In this document: positions 51,128 through 60,138 of the stretch, one piece after another
How the letters are laid out: the number at the start of each line of letters is the position of its first letter
Numbering within the stretch: the first letter of the stretch is position 1
Notes under the pieces: model-generated
Seen by the model: the letters and a program-made list of their open reading frames with translations, nothing else
The model's database searches: none
What the model was told of the DNA's origin: nothing
Program-made: the position numbers and the translations under genes
NCBI GenBank assembly: GCA_050953425.1
Contig: JBMNMQ010000008.1
Coordinates: 1 to 64,000, forward strand
Length of the DNA stretch: 64,000 bases
Direction: 5' to 3'
Origin: RUG100 sp050953425
GTDB taxonomy: Bacteria; Bacillota; Clostridia; Peptostreptococcales; Anaerovoracaceae

Positions 51128-52891
51128 ATGAGAAAAATCTACAAGCGGACCAGGATGTGCGGTGAATTCACTGCCGCCGATATCGGCAGCGAAGCCGTTG
51201 TCAACGGCTGGGTGGCCAAGCAGCGGAACCTCGGCGGCCTGGTCTTCTGCGATATTCGCGACCGCACCGGCATTGTCCAGGCGGTCTTCGACAGCGATGT
51301 GCCGGCCGAGCTGTTCGCGCGCGCCGACGCACTGCGCAGTGAATACTGCGTCGGCATTCGCGGCACGGTGCGCGAGCGGGAATCAAAAAACCCCGAACTG
51401 CCGACCGGGGACATCGAAATACAGGTCAGCGACATGGTCGTCTATTCGACCTCGGACACACCGCCGATCTACGTTCGCGACGACGACAACGTCGACGACA
51501 ACCTGCGCCTCAAGTATCGCTATCTCGATCTGCGCAAGCTGGAGATGCAGGAAAACCTGCGCTTCCGCCACCGCATCGCCAAGGTCACCCGCGATTACTT
51601 TGACGAACAGCAGTTCACCGAAGTCGAGACGCCGATGCTGATCAAGCCGACGCCCGAGGGCGCCCGCGACTACCTGGTGCCGAGCCGGATCGCGCCGGGG
51701 CGCTTTTATGCACTGCCTCAGTCGCCGCAGATGTACAAGCAGCTGCTGATGGTCGGCGGCACCGACCGCTATATGCAGATTGTCAAGTGCTTCCGCGATG
51801 AGGATCTGCGTGCCGACCGGCAGCCGGAATTCACCCAGGTGGACATCGAGATGTCGTTCGTCGAAGAAGAGGACATCTTTGCAATGCAGGAGGGCTATCT
51901 CAAGCGCCTGATGAAGGAAGTCAAGGGGATCGACATCGAGACGCCGTTTCCGCGCCTGAGCTGGGACGAGGCGATGGAGCGCTACGGTTCGGACAAGCCG
52001 GATACCCGCTTTGGCTTTGAACTGAAAAAGCTCAACGATCTCTTCGAGGGGTGCTCGTTCCGGGTCTTCTCCGACTGCCTCGCGTCCGGCGGCGATATCC
52101 GCGGCATCTGCATCGACGGCGGCGCCGGACTCTATTCGCGCAAGAAGATCGACAAGCTGGCCGAACAGATTCGCAGCTACGGCGCCGGCGGCCTGATCTG
52201 GATCAAGCCCGGCGAGGACGGCTTTTCCTCGTCGATCAACAAATTCTTCTCCGACGAAGAACTGCAGCGCGTGGCCGACCGTTTCGGTGCCGGCAGCGGC
52301 GATCTGATTCTCATTGTCGCCGACAAGCGGCAGGTGACCTGGGACGCGCTCGGATATCTGCGCCGCCATATCGCCAGCGAGATGGGGCTGCTCGACCAGG
52401 AACAGTTCAACTTTCTCTGGGTCGTCGATTTTCCGGTCTTCGAGTGGAGCGACGAAGAGGGCCGCTATCTGGCGATGCATCACCCGTTTACGGCGCCGAA
52501 GGAAGAGGACCTCGATCTCATCGAGAGCGATCCCGGCCGCGCCCGTGCGCGTGCCTACGACGTTGTCCTGAACGGTGTCGAGCTCGGCGGCGGCAGCATT
52601 CGTATCCACGATCGCGAGGTGCAGCAGCGCATGTTCCGCGCTCTCGGCCTCAGTGAAGAGGAAATCGAGGAGAAATTCGGCTTTCTCGTCGAGGCTTTCC
52701 GCTACGGCGCGCCGCCGCACGGCGGTCTCGCCTACGGTCTCGACCGCATGGTGATGCTGCTGGCCGGCAAGAACAGCATTCGCGAGGTCATCGCTTTCCC
52801 CAAGAACCAGGCGGCACAGTGCATGGTCAGCGGCGCTCCGGCGCCGGCCGATGAACAGAGCCTGGCGGAACTGGGCCTGAAACTGAGATGA
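51128..52891 (+). CDS. aspS: Aspartyl-tRNA synthetase
   Basis: A class II synthetase of 587 aa with the N-terminal OB-fold (VNGWVAKQRNLGGLVFCDIRD), QSPQMYKQLLM and FRDEDLRADRQPEFTQ (motif 2), a bacterial GAD insertion in the middle (about 290-400) and GLDRMVMLLAGKNSIREVI (motif 3). The pairing hisS-aspS is typical of Firmicutes. The 140-bp gap to hisS contains a CGTCGTC/GACGACG hairpin near 51030-51058 without a T run. ATG 51128 has a modest AGAAGAG site. Confidence 0.96.
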   Translation: MRKIYKRTRMCGEFTAADIGSEAVVNGWVAKQRNLGGLVFCDIRDRTGIVQAVFDSDVPAELFARADALRSEYCVGIRGTVRERESKNPELPTGDIEIQVSDMVVYSTSDTPPIYVRDDDNVDDNLRLKYRYLDLRKLEMQENLRFRHRIAKVTRDYFDEQQFTEVETPMLIKPTPEGARDYLVPSRIAPGRFYALPQSPQMYKQLLMVGGTDRYMQIVKCFRDEDLRADRQPEFTQVDIEMSFVEEEDIFAMQEGYLKRLMKEVKGIDIETPFPRLSWDEAMERYGSDKPDTRFGFELKKLNDLFEGCSFRVFSDCLASGGDIRGICIDGGAGLYSRKKIDKLAEQIRSYGAGGLIWIKPGEDGFSSSINKFFSDEELQRVADRFGAGSGDLILIVADKRQVTWDALGYLRRHIASEMGLLDQEQFNFLWVVDFPVFEWSDEEGRYLAMHHPFTAPKEEDLDLIESDPGRARARAYDVVLNGVELGGGSIRIHDREVQQRMFRALGLSEEEIEEKFGFLVEAFRYGAPPHGGLAYGLDRMVMLLAGKNSIREVIAFPKNQAAQCMVSGAPAPADEQSLAELGLKLR

Positions 52892-53502
52892 AGCGCATCG
52901 GCGTGATCGGCGGCACCTTCGATCCGGTGCACCGCGGTCATATCTCTCTGGCCGAGGATGCCCTCGAGCAGGCGCATCTGACGCGGGTTTACTTCATGCC
53001 GGCGGCACAGCAGCCGTTCAAGCTGGGTCAGCGGGTGACACCGGTGGAGGTGCGCATCGCGATGCTCGAGGCGGCCCTTGCCGGCCGCCGCGGACTGGCG
53101 GTCTCGCGGCTGGAGGTGGAACTGGGCGGTATTTCTTATACCTGCCGCACGCTGTCCGCACTGCGGCAGCGGCGCCCCGGCTGCGAACTGTACTTCATCA
53201 CCGGCACCGATACGTATCTCAAGCTGCACCTCTGGAAGGACGCCGACCGCCTGCTGCGGGAAAACGCCTTTATCGTCGGCGAGCGGCCCGGCTGCCGCGG
53301 CACCGAACTGCGTGCAAAAATGAAAGAATATCAGAAAAAATACGGCACCAGAACGCTGCTGATCGACAACGACCGGCTCGACATTTCCTCGACGGAGATC
53401 CGTGACCGCGTGGCCGCCGGACAGCCGATCGGCGATCTGGTTCCGGAAGGAGCGGAACGATATATTCATGAACACGGACTCTATGCGCCGATACGCGCGT
53501 GA
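52888..53502 (+). CDS. nadD: Nicotinate-nucleotide adenylyltransferase
   Basis: Joins nicotinate mononucleotide and ATP in NAD synthesis. GVIGGTFDPVHRGHISLAE carries the nucleotidyltransferase T/HxGH site, and LDISSTEIRDRVAAGQP the ISSTxIR motif; 204 aa is normal. Its ATG overlaps the aspS stop (ATGA). The usual obgE gene is absent upstream, but the yqeK and rsfS partners follow. Confidence 0.95.
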   Translation: MKRIGVIGGTFDPVHRGHISLAEDALEQAHLTRVYFMPAAQQPFKLGQRVTPVEVRIAMLEAALAGRRGLAVSRLEVELGGISYTCRTLSALRQRRPGCELYFITGTDTYLKLHLWKDADRLLRENAFIVGERPGCRGTELRAKMKEYQKKYGTRTLLIDNDRLDISSTEIRDRVAAGQPIGDLVPEGAERYIHEHGLYAPIRA

Positions 53503-54064
53503 ACATTTAACCAGCAAGCGCATGCAGCATACCGAGGGCGTGCGGGTGACGGCCATTGCGCTGGCCCGCAGGTACGGAGCCGATCCGCAGAAAGCGGAAC
53601 AGGCCGCCCTCTGCCACGATCTCTTTCGCGGCCGGGCGCAGGGAGAGCTCGACCGGCTCGTCGATGCGTACGATCTGCCCCAGCGCTATCGCGGCAGCGC
53701 CAGCCTGGCGCACGGCAAACTGGCGGCGGCTTTCCTGGCCCGCGACTGGGGCATTGAGGACCGCGCGCTGCTCGATGCCGTCAGCTATCATACCACCGGC
53801 CGCGCCGGCATGAGCACGCTGGAAAAAGTGGTCTTCCTCGCCGACGCGATCGAACCGGGGCGTGCGTACCCCGGTGTCGAGAAACTGCGGCAGCTGGCGC
53901 AGGAGGATCTCGACGCGGGCTGTCTGGCGAGCCTCGAGGGAACGATCAGGGAACTGCAGAAGAAGGGCCGGGATATCGACCCGGATTCCCTGGCGGCGGC
54001 CGCCGACCTGCGCCGCCGCGTGCGCGAGAAGGGACTGCTGAGCTCCCTCAATCGCGGCGCCTGA
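53468..54064 (+). CDS. yqeK: YqeK-type HD hydrolase (diadenosine tetraphosphatase), 198 aa
   Basis: The conserved HLTSKRMQHTEGVRVTAIAL start and metal ligands of the HD fold are present: CHDLFRG, SLAHGKLAAAFL and SYHTTGRAGMSTLEKVVFLAD, ending in DAIEPGRAYPGVEKLR. YqeK hydrolyses Ap4A symmetrically in related bacteria. ATG 53468 lies in the end of nadD (35-bp overlap); an alternative ATG at 53483 exists. Next gene is rsfS, the usual neighbour. Confidence 0.9.
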   Translation: MNTDSMRRYAREHLTSKRMQHTEGVRVTAIALARRYGADPQKAEQAALCHDLFRGRAQGELDRLVDAYDLPQRYRGSASLAHGKLAAAFLARDWGIEDRALLDAVSYHTTGRAGMSTLEKVVFLADAIEPGRAYPGVEKLRQLAQEDLDAGCLASLEGTIRELQKKGRDIDPDSLAAAADLRRRVREKGLLSSLNRGA

Positions 54065-54240
54065 GCGCGGCAGGGCGGACCGCGGCAGAACGGACGGCGC
54101 CCGGCGGCGCGCGAAAACGCTCTGCGGACACCGCGGACAGATGAAAACAATCTTCGCATCAAGAGGCGAAAACGCTGCTCGATACCGTCCGCGGACGGCC
54201 GTTGCAGTGATGCATACAGAGAATGATTCAGGAGGCAGAT

Positions 54241-54639
54241 ATGCAGCAAACAGAGAGACCGACGACGAAACACGGCATCCGGGATGCGGCGCTGCTGGCG
54301 GCCCGGGCGATCGACAAGCGCCGGGGCAGCGACATCGTCATACTCGACATCGGCAGCCGTTCTTCCTTTGCCGATTACATGATCCTTGCCAGCGGCGGCT
54401 CGGAGCGGCAGATCGCCGCCCTCGCCGACGAAACCGAGGATGCGCTGGCCGAGGCGGGGATGGTGCCCGGTTCGGTCGAGGGGACCAAAGAGTCCGGCTG
54501 GATTCTGATGGATTACGGCGATCTGATCGTCAATCTGCTGACCGAAAAAATGCGGCAGCAGTATCATATTGAAATGCTCTGGGGAGACTGCGAACGACTG
54601 CCCTTTGCCGCTGCGGAAACGGCGGACGGGGAGAAATAG
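54241..54639 (+). CDS. rsfS: Ribosome silencing factor RsfS
   Basis: Blocks subunit joining by binding uL14 on the large ribosomal subunit when nutrients are scarce. The core DIVILDIGSRSSFADYMILAS and GWILMDYGDLIVNLLTEKMR is clear; 132 aa. ATG 54241 follows CAGGAGGCAGAT, better than the earlier ATG 54223. The 176-bp gap after yqeK shows no gene or clear terminator. Confidence 0.95.
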   Translation: MQQTERPTTKHGIRDAALLAARAIDKRRGSDIVILDIGSRSSFADYMILASGGSERQIAALADETEDALAEAGMVPGSVEGTKESGWILMDYGDLIVNLLTEKMRQQYHIEMLWGDCERLPFAAAETADGEK

Positions 54640-54722
54640 CGGCGCGGCGGCGCCGCTGCGCGCGGGCCGGCCGCAGAAAGCGCGCCCGCGGCAGTGCGGA
54701 AGCAGGACAGAAGGACAGAAGG

Positions 54723-57191
54723 ATGAACGAAAAATACAATTTCAAGGAAATCGAAGAAAAATGGCAGCGGCACTGGGAGGAGACGGACGCCTTCCATGTG
54801 ACCGAGGATCCCGATAAGGAAAAATACTATGTACTGGAGATGTTCCCGTACCCGTCCGGCAAGCTGCATATGGGGCATGTACGCAATTACGCGATCGGCG
54901 ACGTCATCGCCCGCTTCAAGAAGATGAAGGGCTACAACGTCCTCCATCCGATGGGCTACGACGCCTTCGGCCTGCCGGCCGAGAACGCCGCCATCAAGAA
55001 CAAGGTGGAACCGGCCAAGTGGACCTATGACAACATGGCCGAGATGAATCGCCAGCTGCGGCAGCTGGGCCTCTCCTACGACTGGGATCGCAGCGTCGCG
55101 ACCTGTCGTCCGGAATACTACAAGTGGATGCAGTGGATCTTCATCCAGTTCTACAAGAAGGGCCTGGCCTACAAAAAGGACAATCCGGTCAACTGGTGTC
55201 CGAGCTGCCAGACCGTGCTCGCCAACGAACAGGTCGTCGACGGCAAGTGCGAGCGCTGTCATACGCCGGTCGGCAAGAAGAACCTCTCGCAGTGGTATTT
55301 CAAGATCACCGATTACGCCGACCGCCTGCTCGACAACCTCGACAAGCTGCCGGGCTGGCCGGACAAGGTCAAGACCATGCAGCGCAACTGGATCGGCAAG
55401 AGCTACGGCGCCGAGATCAAGTTCCCGATCGTCGGCAGCGACAGGAACCTCGAGGTCTTCACGACCCGTGCCGACACGGTCTTCGGCGTCACCTACATGG
55501 TCATGTCGCCGGAGCACCCCTACATCGACGAGCTGGTCAGCGGCACCGAATACGAGGCCGACGTGCGCGCCTATCAGGAAAAGGTCGAGCACATGTCGGA
55601 GATCGAGCGGACCGCGACGACCAACGAAAAGACCGGTGTCTTCATCGGCCGCTGCTGCCGCAATCCGCTGACCGAAAAGGAGATTCCGATCTTCATTTCC
55701 GACTACGTGCTGATGGGCTACGGCACCGGTGCGATCATGGCCGTGCCGGCGCACGACCAGCGCGACTTTGACTTTGCCCGCAAATTCGACTGCGAGATCA
55801 TCCCGGTGCTCGACACCGACGATCCCGACATCGACGTCAATCACCTCGAGGCGGCGTTCATCTCCGACGGACGGATGATCAACTCCGGGGAGTACACCGG
55901 TCTGCCCAACCGCGAGGCGCTGGAGAAGATCGTCACCATGATGGAGGAGAAGGGCATCGGCCGCCGCACGATCAACTACAAGCTGCGCGACTGGCTGATA
56001 TCCAGACAGCGCTACTGGGGCACGCCGATCCCGATGATCTACTGCGAGAAATGCGGCTGGGTGCCGGAGAAGGAGGAAAACCTGCCGGTGCTGCTGCCGA
56101 CCGACGTCACCTTTACCGGCCGCGGTGAATCGCCGCTGACGACCAGCAAAACGTTCGCGCAGTGCACCTGCCCGCAGTGCGGAGGTCCGGCGCGGCGCGA
56201 GATGGATACCATGGATACCTTCCTCGATTCCTCCTGGTACTTCCTTCGCTACTGCGACGCCCGCAACGACGAGGCGGCCTGGGACCGGAAGAAGGTCGAT
56301 TACTGGATGAACGTCGATCAGTACATCGGCGGCGTCGAGCACGCGATTCTGCATCTGATGTACGCGCGCTTCTTCATGATGGCGCTCTACGACCTCGATC
56401 TGGTCAGCGAGGAAGAGCCGTTCCGCAACCTGCTCACCCAGGGCATGGTGATCAAGGACGGCGCCAAGATGAGCAAGTCGCTGGGCAACGTCGTCACGCC
56501 GAAGGAAATCATCGACCGCTACGGCACCGACACGGCCCGCCTCTTCATCCTCTTTGCGGCACCGCCGGAGCGCGAACTGGACTGGTCCGACGACGGCGTG
56601 CGCGGCAGCTACCGCTTCCTCAACCGCGTCTGGCGCATGGTCTATGACTTTGTCAGCACCTGCGGCGACGGTGAGGTCAGCAGCGAGACCGCCGGCGAAG
56701 CCGACGAAAAGCTGCGCTACGTGCTGCACACGACGATCAAGAAAGTCAGCGACGACATCGACAAGCGCTTTAACTTCAACACCGCGATCAGCGCCATCAT
56801 GGAGCTGGTCAACGCCATGGACGAATACCGCGGCGGCGAGATCAACGAGCCGCTGTACCGCGGCTGCCTGCGGACGCTGGTGACGCTGCTGGCGCCGTTC
56901 ACGCCGCACATCTGCGAGGAACTGTGGCAGGCGCTCGGCGGCGCGGGCTCGGTGCACGCGCAGAGCTGGCCGCAGTACGACGAGAAGGCGCTGCGGCAGG
57001 ACACCGTCGAGATCGTGCTGCAGGTCAACGGCAAGGTCAAGGATAAGATCCGCATTGCCAGCGACGCCGGCAAAGAGGAGATGGAAGAGGCAGCGCTGGC
57101 TTCCGGGCGCATCCGCGCGCTGACCGAAGGACGCCGCGTCGTCAAGGTCATCGCCGTGCCCGGCCGGCTGGTCAATCTCGTCGTCAAATAG
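54723..57191 (+). CDS. leuS: Leucyl-tRNA synthetase
   Basis: A class I synthetase of 822 aa. HMGH signature in PSGKLHMGHVRNYAIGD, KMSKS in DGAKMSKSLGNVV, a CP1 editing domain (TTRADTVFGVTYMV, GTGAIMAVPAHDQRDFDF) and zinc-like CPSCQTV / CERCHTP pairs. The C-terminal domain ends VKVIAVPGRLVNLVVK. ATG 54723 has ACAGAAGGATGA-like spacing to AGAAGG. It lies near two tRNA-Leu genes only by coincidence of distance (13 kb). Confidence 0.97.
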   Translation: MNEKYNFKEIEEKWQRHWEETDAFHVTEDPDKEKYYVLEMFPYPSGKLHMGHVRNYAIGDVIARFKKMKGYNVLHPMGYDAFGLPAENAAIKNKVEPAKWTYDNMAEMNRQLRQLGLSYDWDRSVATCRPEYYKWMQWIFIQFYKKGLAYKKDNPVNWCPSCQTVLANEQVVDGKCERCHTPVGKKNLSQWYFKITDYADRLLDNLDKLPGWPDKVKTMQRNWIGKSYGAEIKFPIVGSDRNLEVFTTRADTVFGVTYMVMSPEHPYIDELVSGTEYEADVRAYQEKVEHMSEIERTATTNEKTGVFIGRCCRNPLTEKEIPIFISDYVLMGYGTGAIMAVPAHDQRDFDFARKFDCEIIPVLDTDDPDIDVNHLEAAFISDGRMINSGEYTGLPNREALEKIVTMMEEKGIGRRTINYKLRDWLISRQRYWGTPIPMIYCEKCGWVPEKEENLPVLLPTDVTFTGRGESPLTTSKTFAQCTCPQCGGPARREMDTMDTFLDSSWYFLRYCDARNDEAAWDRKKVDYWMNVDQYIGGVEHAILHLMYARFFMMALYDLDLVSEEEPFRNLLTQGMVIKDGAKMSKSLGNVVTPKEIIDRYGTDTARLFILFAAPPERELDWSDDGVRGSYRFLNRVWRMVYDFVSTCGDGEVSSETAGEADEKLRYVLHTTIKKVSDDIDKRFNFNTAISAIMELVNAMDEYRGGEINEPLYRGCLRTLVTLLAPFTPHICEELWQALGGAGSVHAQSWPQYDEKALRQDTVEIVLQVNGKVKDKIRIASDAGKEEMEEAALASGRIRALTEGRRVVKVIAVPGRLVNLVVK

Positions 57192-57229
57192 ACGGGCGGG
57201 AGACAGTCCCGCCATGTGGAAGGAAGAGA

Positions 57230-58249
57230 ATGGCTAACAGAGAAAAGAAAGAAAAGAAAGACAGGAAAGAAAAAAAAGAAAAAAAAGAAAAAAACGACCG
57301 CAGCAGGAGAGAAGCGAAAGACAAGAAGGACCGCAAACTGTTCGGCCGCGAAAAGGGCGGCCTGAAGATCATCCCGCTGGGCGGGATGCGGGAAATCGGC
57401 AAGAACATGACCGCGATCGAATACGGCGATGAGATGATCATCATCGACTGCGGCATGTCGTTTCCCGACGTCGAGATGTACGGCATTGATGTCGTCATTC
57501 CCGATTTCGACTACCTGAAGCACTTTTCGGGCAAAATCCGCGGTGTCTTCATCACCCACGGCCACGAAGATCACATCGGCGCCGTACCCTACCTGGTCAA
57601 GGAACTCAATGTGCCGATCTTCGGCACGCCGCTGCCGCTGGGTCTGATCCGCAGCAAGTTCGAGGAGCTGGGCATTCAGGGCCGCCTCAACCGGCTGGCC
57701 GCCGGCGGCCACGTCCGGGTCGGCTGCTTTGACGTGCACGCGATCCGCACCACCCACTCGGTGGCGGATTCGGTCTGCTACTGCATCGAGACCCCGGTGG
57801 GGACGATCTTTCACACCGGCGACTTCAAGATCGACTACACGCCGGTCGACGGCGAGCCGATCGATCTCGGCAAGCTGGCCGAAATCGGCCGCAAGGGCGT
57901 GCTGCTGATGATGGCCGACAGCACCAACGCCACCCGGCCCGGCTACACCAAGTCGGAGAAGATCGTCGGCGAGACGCTGGAGACGATTTTCCGCGCCTCG
58001 ACGCGGCGCATCATCATCGCGACATTTTCCTCCAACGTGCACCGGATCCAGAAGATCATCGACAACGCGGTCAAGAACCACCGCAAGGTGGCCGTCTCCG
58101 GACGCGGCATGACCAACGTTGTCTCGCTGGCGGTCGAGCTCGGCTACCTCAAGTTTCCCGAGGGCACGCTGGTGGACATCAACAAGACGCGCAGCATTCC
58201 CGACCGGCAGCTGGTGATCATCACCACCGGCAGCCAGGCGAGCCGATGA
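57230..58249 (+). pseudogene. rnjA: Ribonuclease J, N-terminal part (gene split by a one-base deletion)
   Basis: Residues about 40-339 are RNase J: PLGGMREIGKNMTAIEY, THGHEDHIGAVPYL (metal site), HTGDFKIDYTP and the beta-CASP part up to VIITTGSQ. The frame then reads ASR and stops, where homologues read GSQGEPMSAL. Inserting one G in CAGGCG at about 58235-58240 restores the full reading into the next frame. The first 38 residues are a Lys/Glu-rich tail encoded by A-rich repeats. The split removes a catalytic-core motif, so the two halves would need to associate, or the base is a sequencing error. Confidence 0.85.
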
Positions 58250-59004
58250 GCGCGCTGCACCGGATGGCCAACGACGAGCACCGGGCGATCGAGATCAAGA
58301 AGGGGGACGAAATCATCCTCTCTTCGCGGCCGATCCCCGGCAACGAAAAGCTGGTCACCAACGTCGTCAACAAACTGATCGAAAAGGGCGCCGAAGTCAT
58401 CTATTCGGACATCGCCGAGACCCACGTCTCCGGACACGCCTGCGCCGAGGAGCTGAAGCTGATCCATTCGCTGATCAAGCCGCGCTACTTCATGCCGGTG
58501 CACGGCGAATACCGCCACCTGGTGGCGCACCGCCGCATTGCCGAGGATCTGGGCATGAACAAGAACAACATTTTCCTGCTGGAAAACGGCGACTGCCTCG
58601 AGCTGACCCGGCACTCGGCCCGGCTCCGCCGCCACGTGACCCAGGCCGAGGGACTGATGGTCGACGGACTCGGCGTCGGCGACGTCGGCAGCGTCGTGCT
58701 CCGCGATCGGCGCATGCTCTCGGAATCGGGACTGCTGATCGTCGTGGCATCGATTTCCGGCTCCACCGGCCGTGTCGTCTCCGGCCCCGACATCGTCTCG
58801 CGCGGCTTTGTCTATGTGCGCGAGAACGAAGATCTGATGGACCAGGCGCAGAAGGTGGCGCGGCGGGCGCTGTCCCGCTGTGAACGCAGCGGCGTCAAGG
58901 ACTGGACGGCGATGAAGAACGCCGTCCAGGACGACCTGCGCCGCTTCCTCTATGACCGTACCGAACGCAACCCGGTGATTCTGCCGATCTTCATGGAAGT
59001 CTGA
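58246..59004 (+). pseudogene. rnjA: Ribonuclease J, C-terminal part
   Basis: ATG 58246 overlaps the upstream TGA as ATGA. The protein (252 aa) begins MSALHRMANDEHRAIEIKKG and continues with SSRPIPGNEKLV, HVSGHACAEEL and FMPVHGEYRHL (metal-binding His), the remainder of beta-CASP and beta-lactamase domains plus the C-terminal domain. It is the exact continuation of the upstream frame. ATGA overlap could allow reinitiation, making a two-piece enzyme. RNase J is a major 5'-3' exonuclease in Firmicutes. Confidence 0.85.
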
Positions 59005-59033
59005 GCAGCGGGTGTGAGAACAGGAGAGCAGCA

Positions 59034-59381
59034 ATGAACGTATATGCCGAAGCACACAGCCTCGAGCGGGCGATCCGCGAATCCGAGGAATTCAAGCAGC
59101 TGGAACAGGCGCGGCAGAAGCTCGCCGGCCATCCGCAGCTGAAGGAAGCGATCGACGATTTTCACCAGAAACAGCTCGCCCTGCAGGCCAAGCAGATGTC
59201 CGGCGAAGCGGCCGGCGCCGAAGTGATGCAGAGCATGCAGCAGCTGTACCAGACGCTGGCGGCCGATCCCCTGGCGGCCGAGTATCTGCAGTGCGAAATG
59301 CGCTTCAGCCTGATGATGCAGGATGTCTTTCAGATCCTCAGCGGGGTGATGGGCATGACGCCGCAGAACGGGCTTGTTTAG
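59034..59381 (+). CDS. YlbF/YmcA-family protein, 115 aa
   Basis: A small helical protein of the YlbF family (DUF964): YAEAHSLERAIRESEEFKQL at the N-terminus and DPLAAEYLQCEMRFSLMMQD at the C-terminus. In Bacillus, YlbF and YmcA form part of the Y-complex that directs RNase Y; here it sits next to the RNase J gene, consistent with RNA turnover. ATG 59034 follows AACAGGAGAGCA. The efp promoter begins inside its last codons. Confidence 0.85.
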   Translation: MNVYAEAHSLERAIRESEEFKQLEQARQKLAGHPQLKEAIDDFHQKQLALQAKQMSGEAAGAEVMQSMQQLYQTLAADPLAAEYLQCEMRFSLMMQDVFQILSGVMGMTPQNGLV

Positions 59382-59402
59382 CGGCGCGTCCTTTGGTATA
59401 AT
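59374..59402 (+). promoter_or_regulatory. Promoter of efp
   Basis: TTGTTT at 59374-59379, 17 bp, TATAAT at 59397-59402, overlapping the ylbF stop codon. Confidence 0.75.
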
Positions 59403-59519
59403 TGATGGGAACCGGGAGCCGCGGAAAAGGCGGCTTTCGGCAGTGCAGAGAAAAGCCGCCGGCGCCGCGGGGCGGCCGGCGGAGAACAGATAGAAGAAGA
59501 CAGAAACGGAGAGAGTGTC

Positions 59520-60080
59520 ATGATTTATGCAAGCGACTTCAGAAAGGGAGTAACCTTTGAAATAGACGGCGAACCGCACGTCGTGCTCGATTTCCAGCAC
59601 GTCAAGCCCGGCAAGGGCTCGGCGTTCGTCCGCACCAAGTACCGCAACATCCTCACCGGCGCGACCCGTGAGGAAGCCTTCAACCCCGACCAGAAATTCA
59701 ACAAGGCGCACATCGAGACGAAGAAGATGCAGTACCTGTACAACGACGGGGATCTCTACTACTTCATGGACGAGGACACCTTTGAACAGATTCCGATCGC
59801 CAAGGAGATGGTCGAGGACGCGATGCAGTATCTGCGCGAGAACGACGAAGCGACGATCAAGTTCTACAACGACGATCCGTTCCTCGTCGAGGCGCCGAAC
59901 TTCGTCGACCTCAAGGTCATCGAGACGGAGCCGGGCGTCAAGGGCGATACCGCGACCAACGTCACCAAGGACGCCAAGGTGGAGACCGGCGCGGTGATCC
60001 AGGTGCCGATCTTTATCGACGAAGGCGAGATTATCCAGATCGATACCCGTTCCGGAGAGTATCTGGGCAGAGCGAAATAA
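59520..60080 (+). CDS. efp: Elongation factor P
   Basis: Relieves ribosome stalling at proline runs. A 186-residue three-domain EF-P: KPGKGSAFVRTKYRNILTG contains the loop with Lys32 at the modification position, and the C-terminal GDTATNVTKDAKVETGAVIQ and IDTRSGEYLGRAK are typical. ATG 59520 follows GGAGAGAGTGTC. It has its own promoter and a strong terminator. Confidence 0.97.
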   Translation: MIYASDFRKGVTFEIDGEPHVVLDFQHVKPGKGSAFVRTKYRNILTGATREEAFNPDQKFNKAHIETKKMQYLYNDGDLYYFMDEDTFEQIPIAKEMVEDAMQYLRENDEATIKFYNDDPFLVEAPNFVDLKVIETEPGVKGDTATNVTKDAKVETGAVIQVPIFIDEGEIIQIDTRSGEYLGRAK

Positions 60081-60101
60081 CACCGCCGCGGCGGATTGAG
60101 A

Positions 60102-60134
60102 ACGGGGACGCGGGGGCGTCCCCGTCTGATTTTT
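60102..60134 (+). terminator. Terminator after efp
   Basis: ACGGGGACGC (60102-60111) pairs with GCGTCCCCGT (60116-60125), loop GGGG, then CTGATTTTT. It ends only 5 bases before the mltG start codon. Confidence 0.85.
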
Positions 60135-60138
60135 CGAA

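Noticed and set aside
54564..57215. An 883-codon minus-strand open frame opposite leuS
   Set aside because: Shadow of leuS; no start signal and no recognisable domain.
57240..57296. Programmed slippage at the A-rich start of RNase J as the cause of the split frame
   Set aside because: The frame is correct from this region through residue 335; the break is at 58235-58240, about 950 bases downstream, in a G-containing word.
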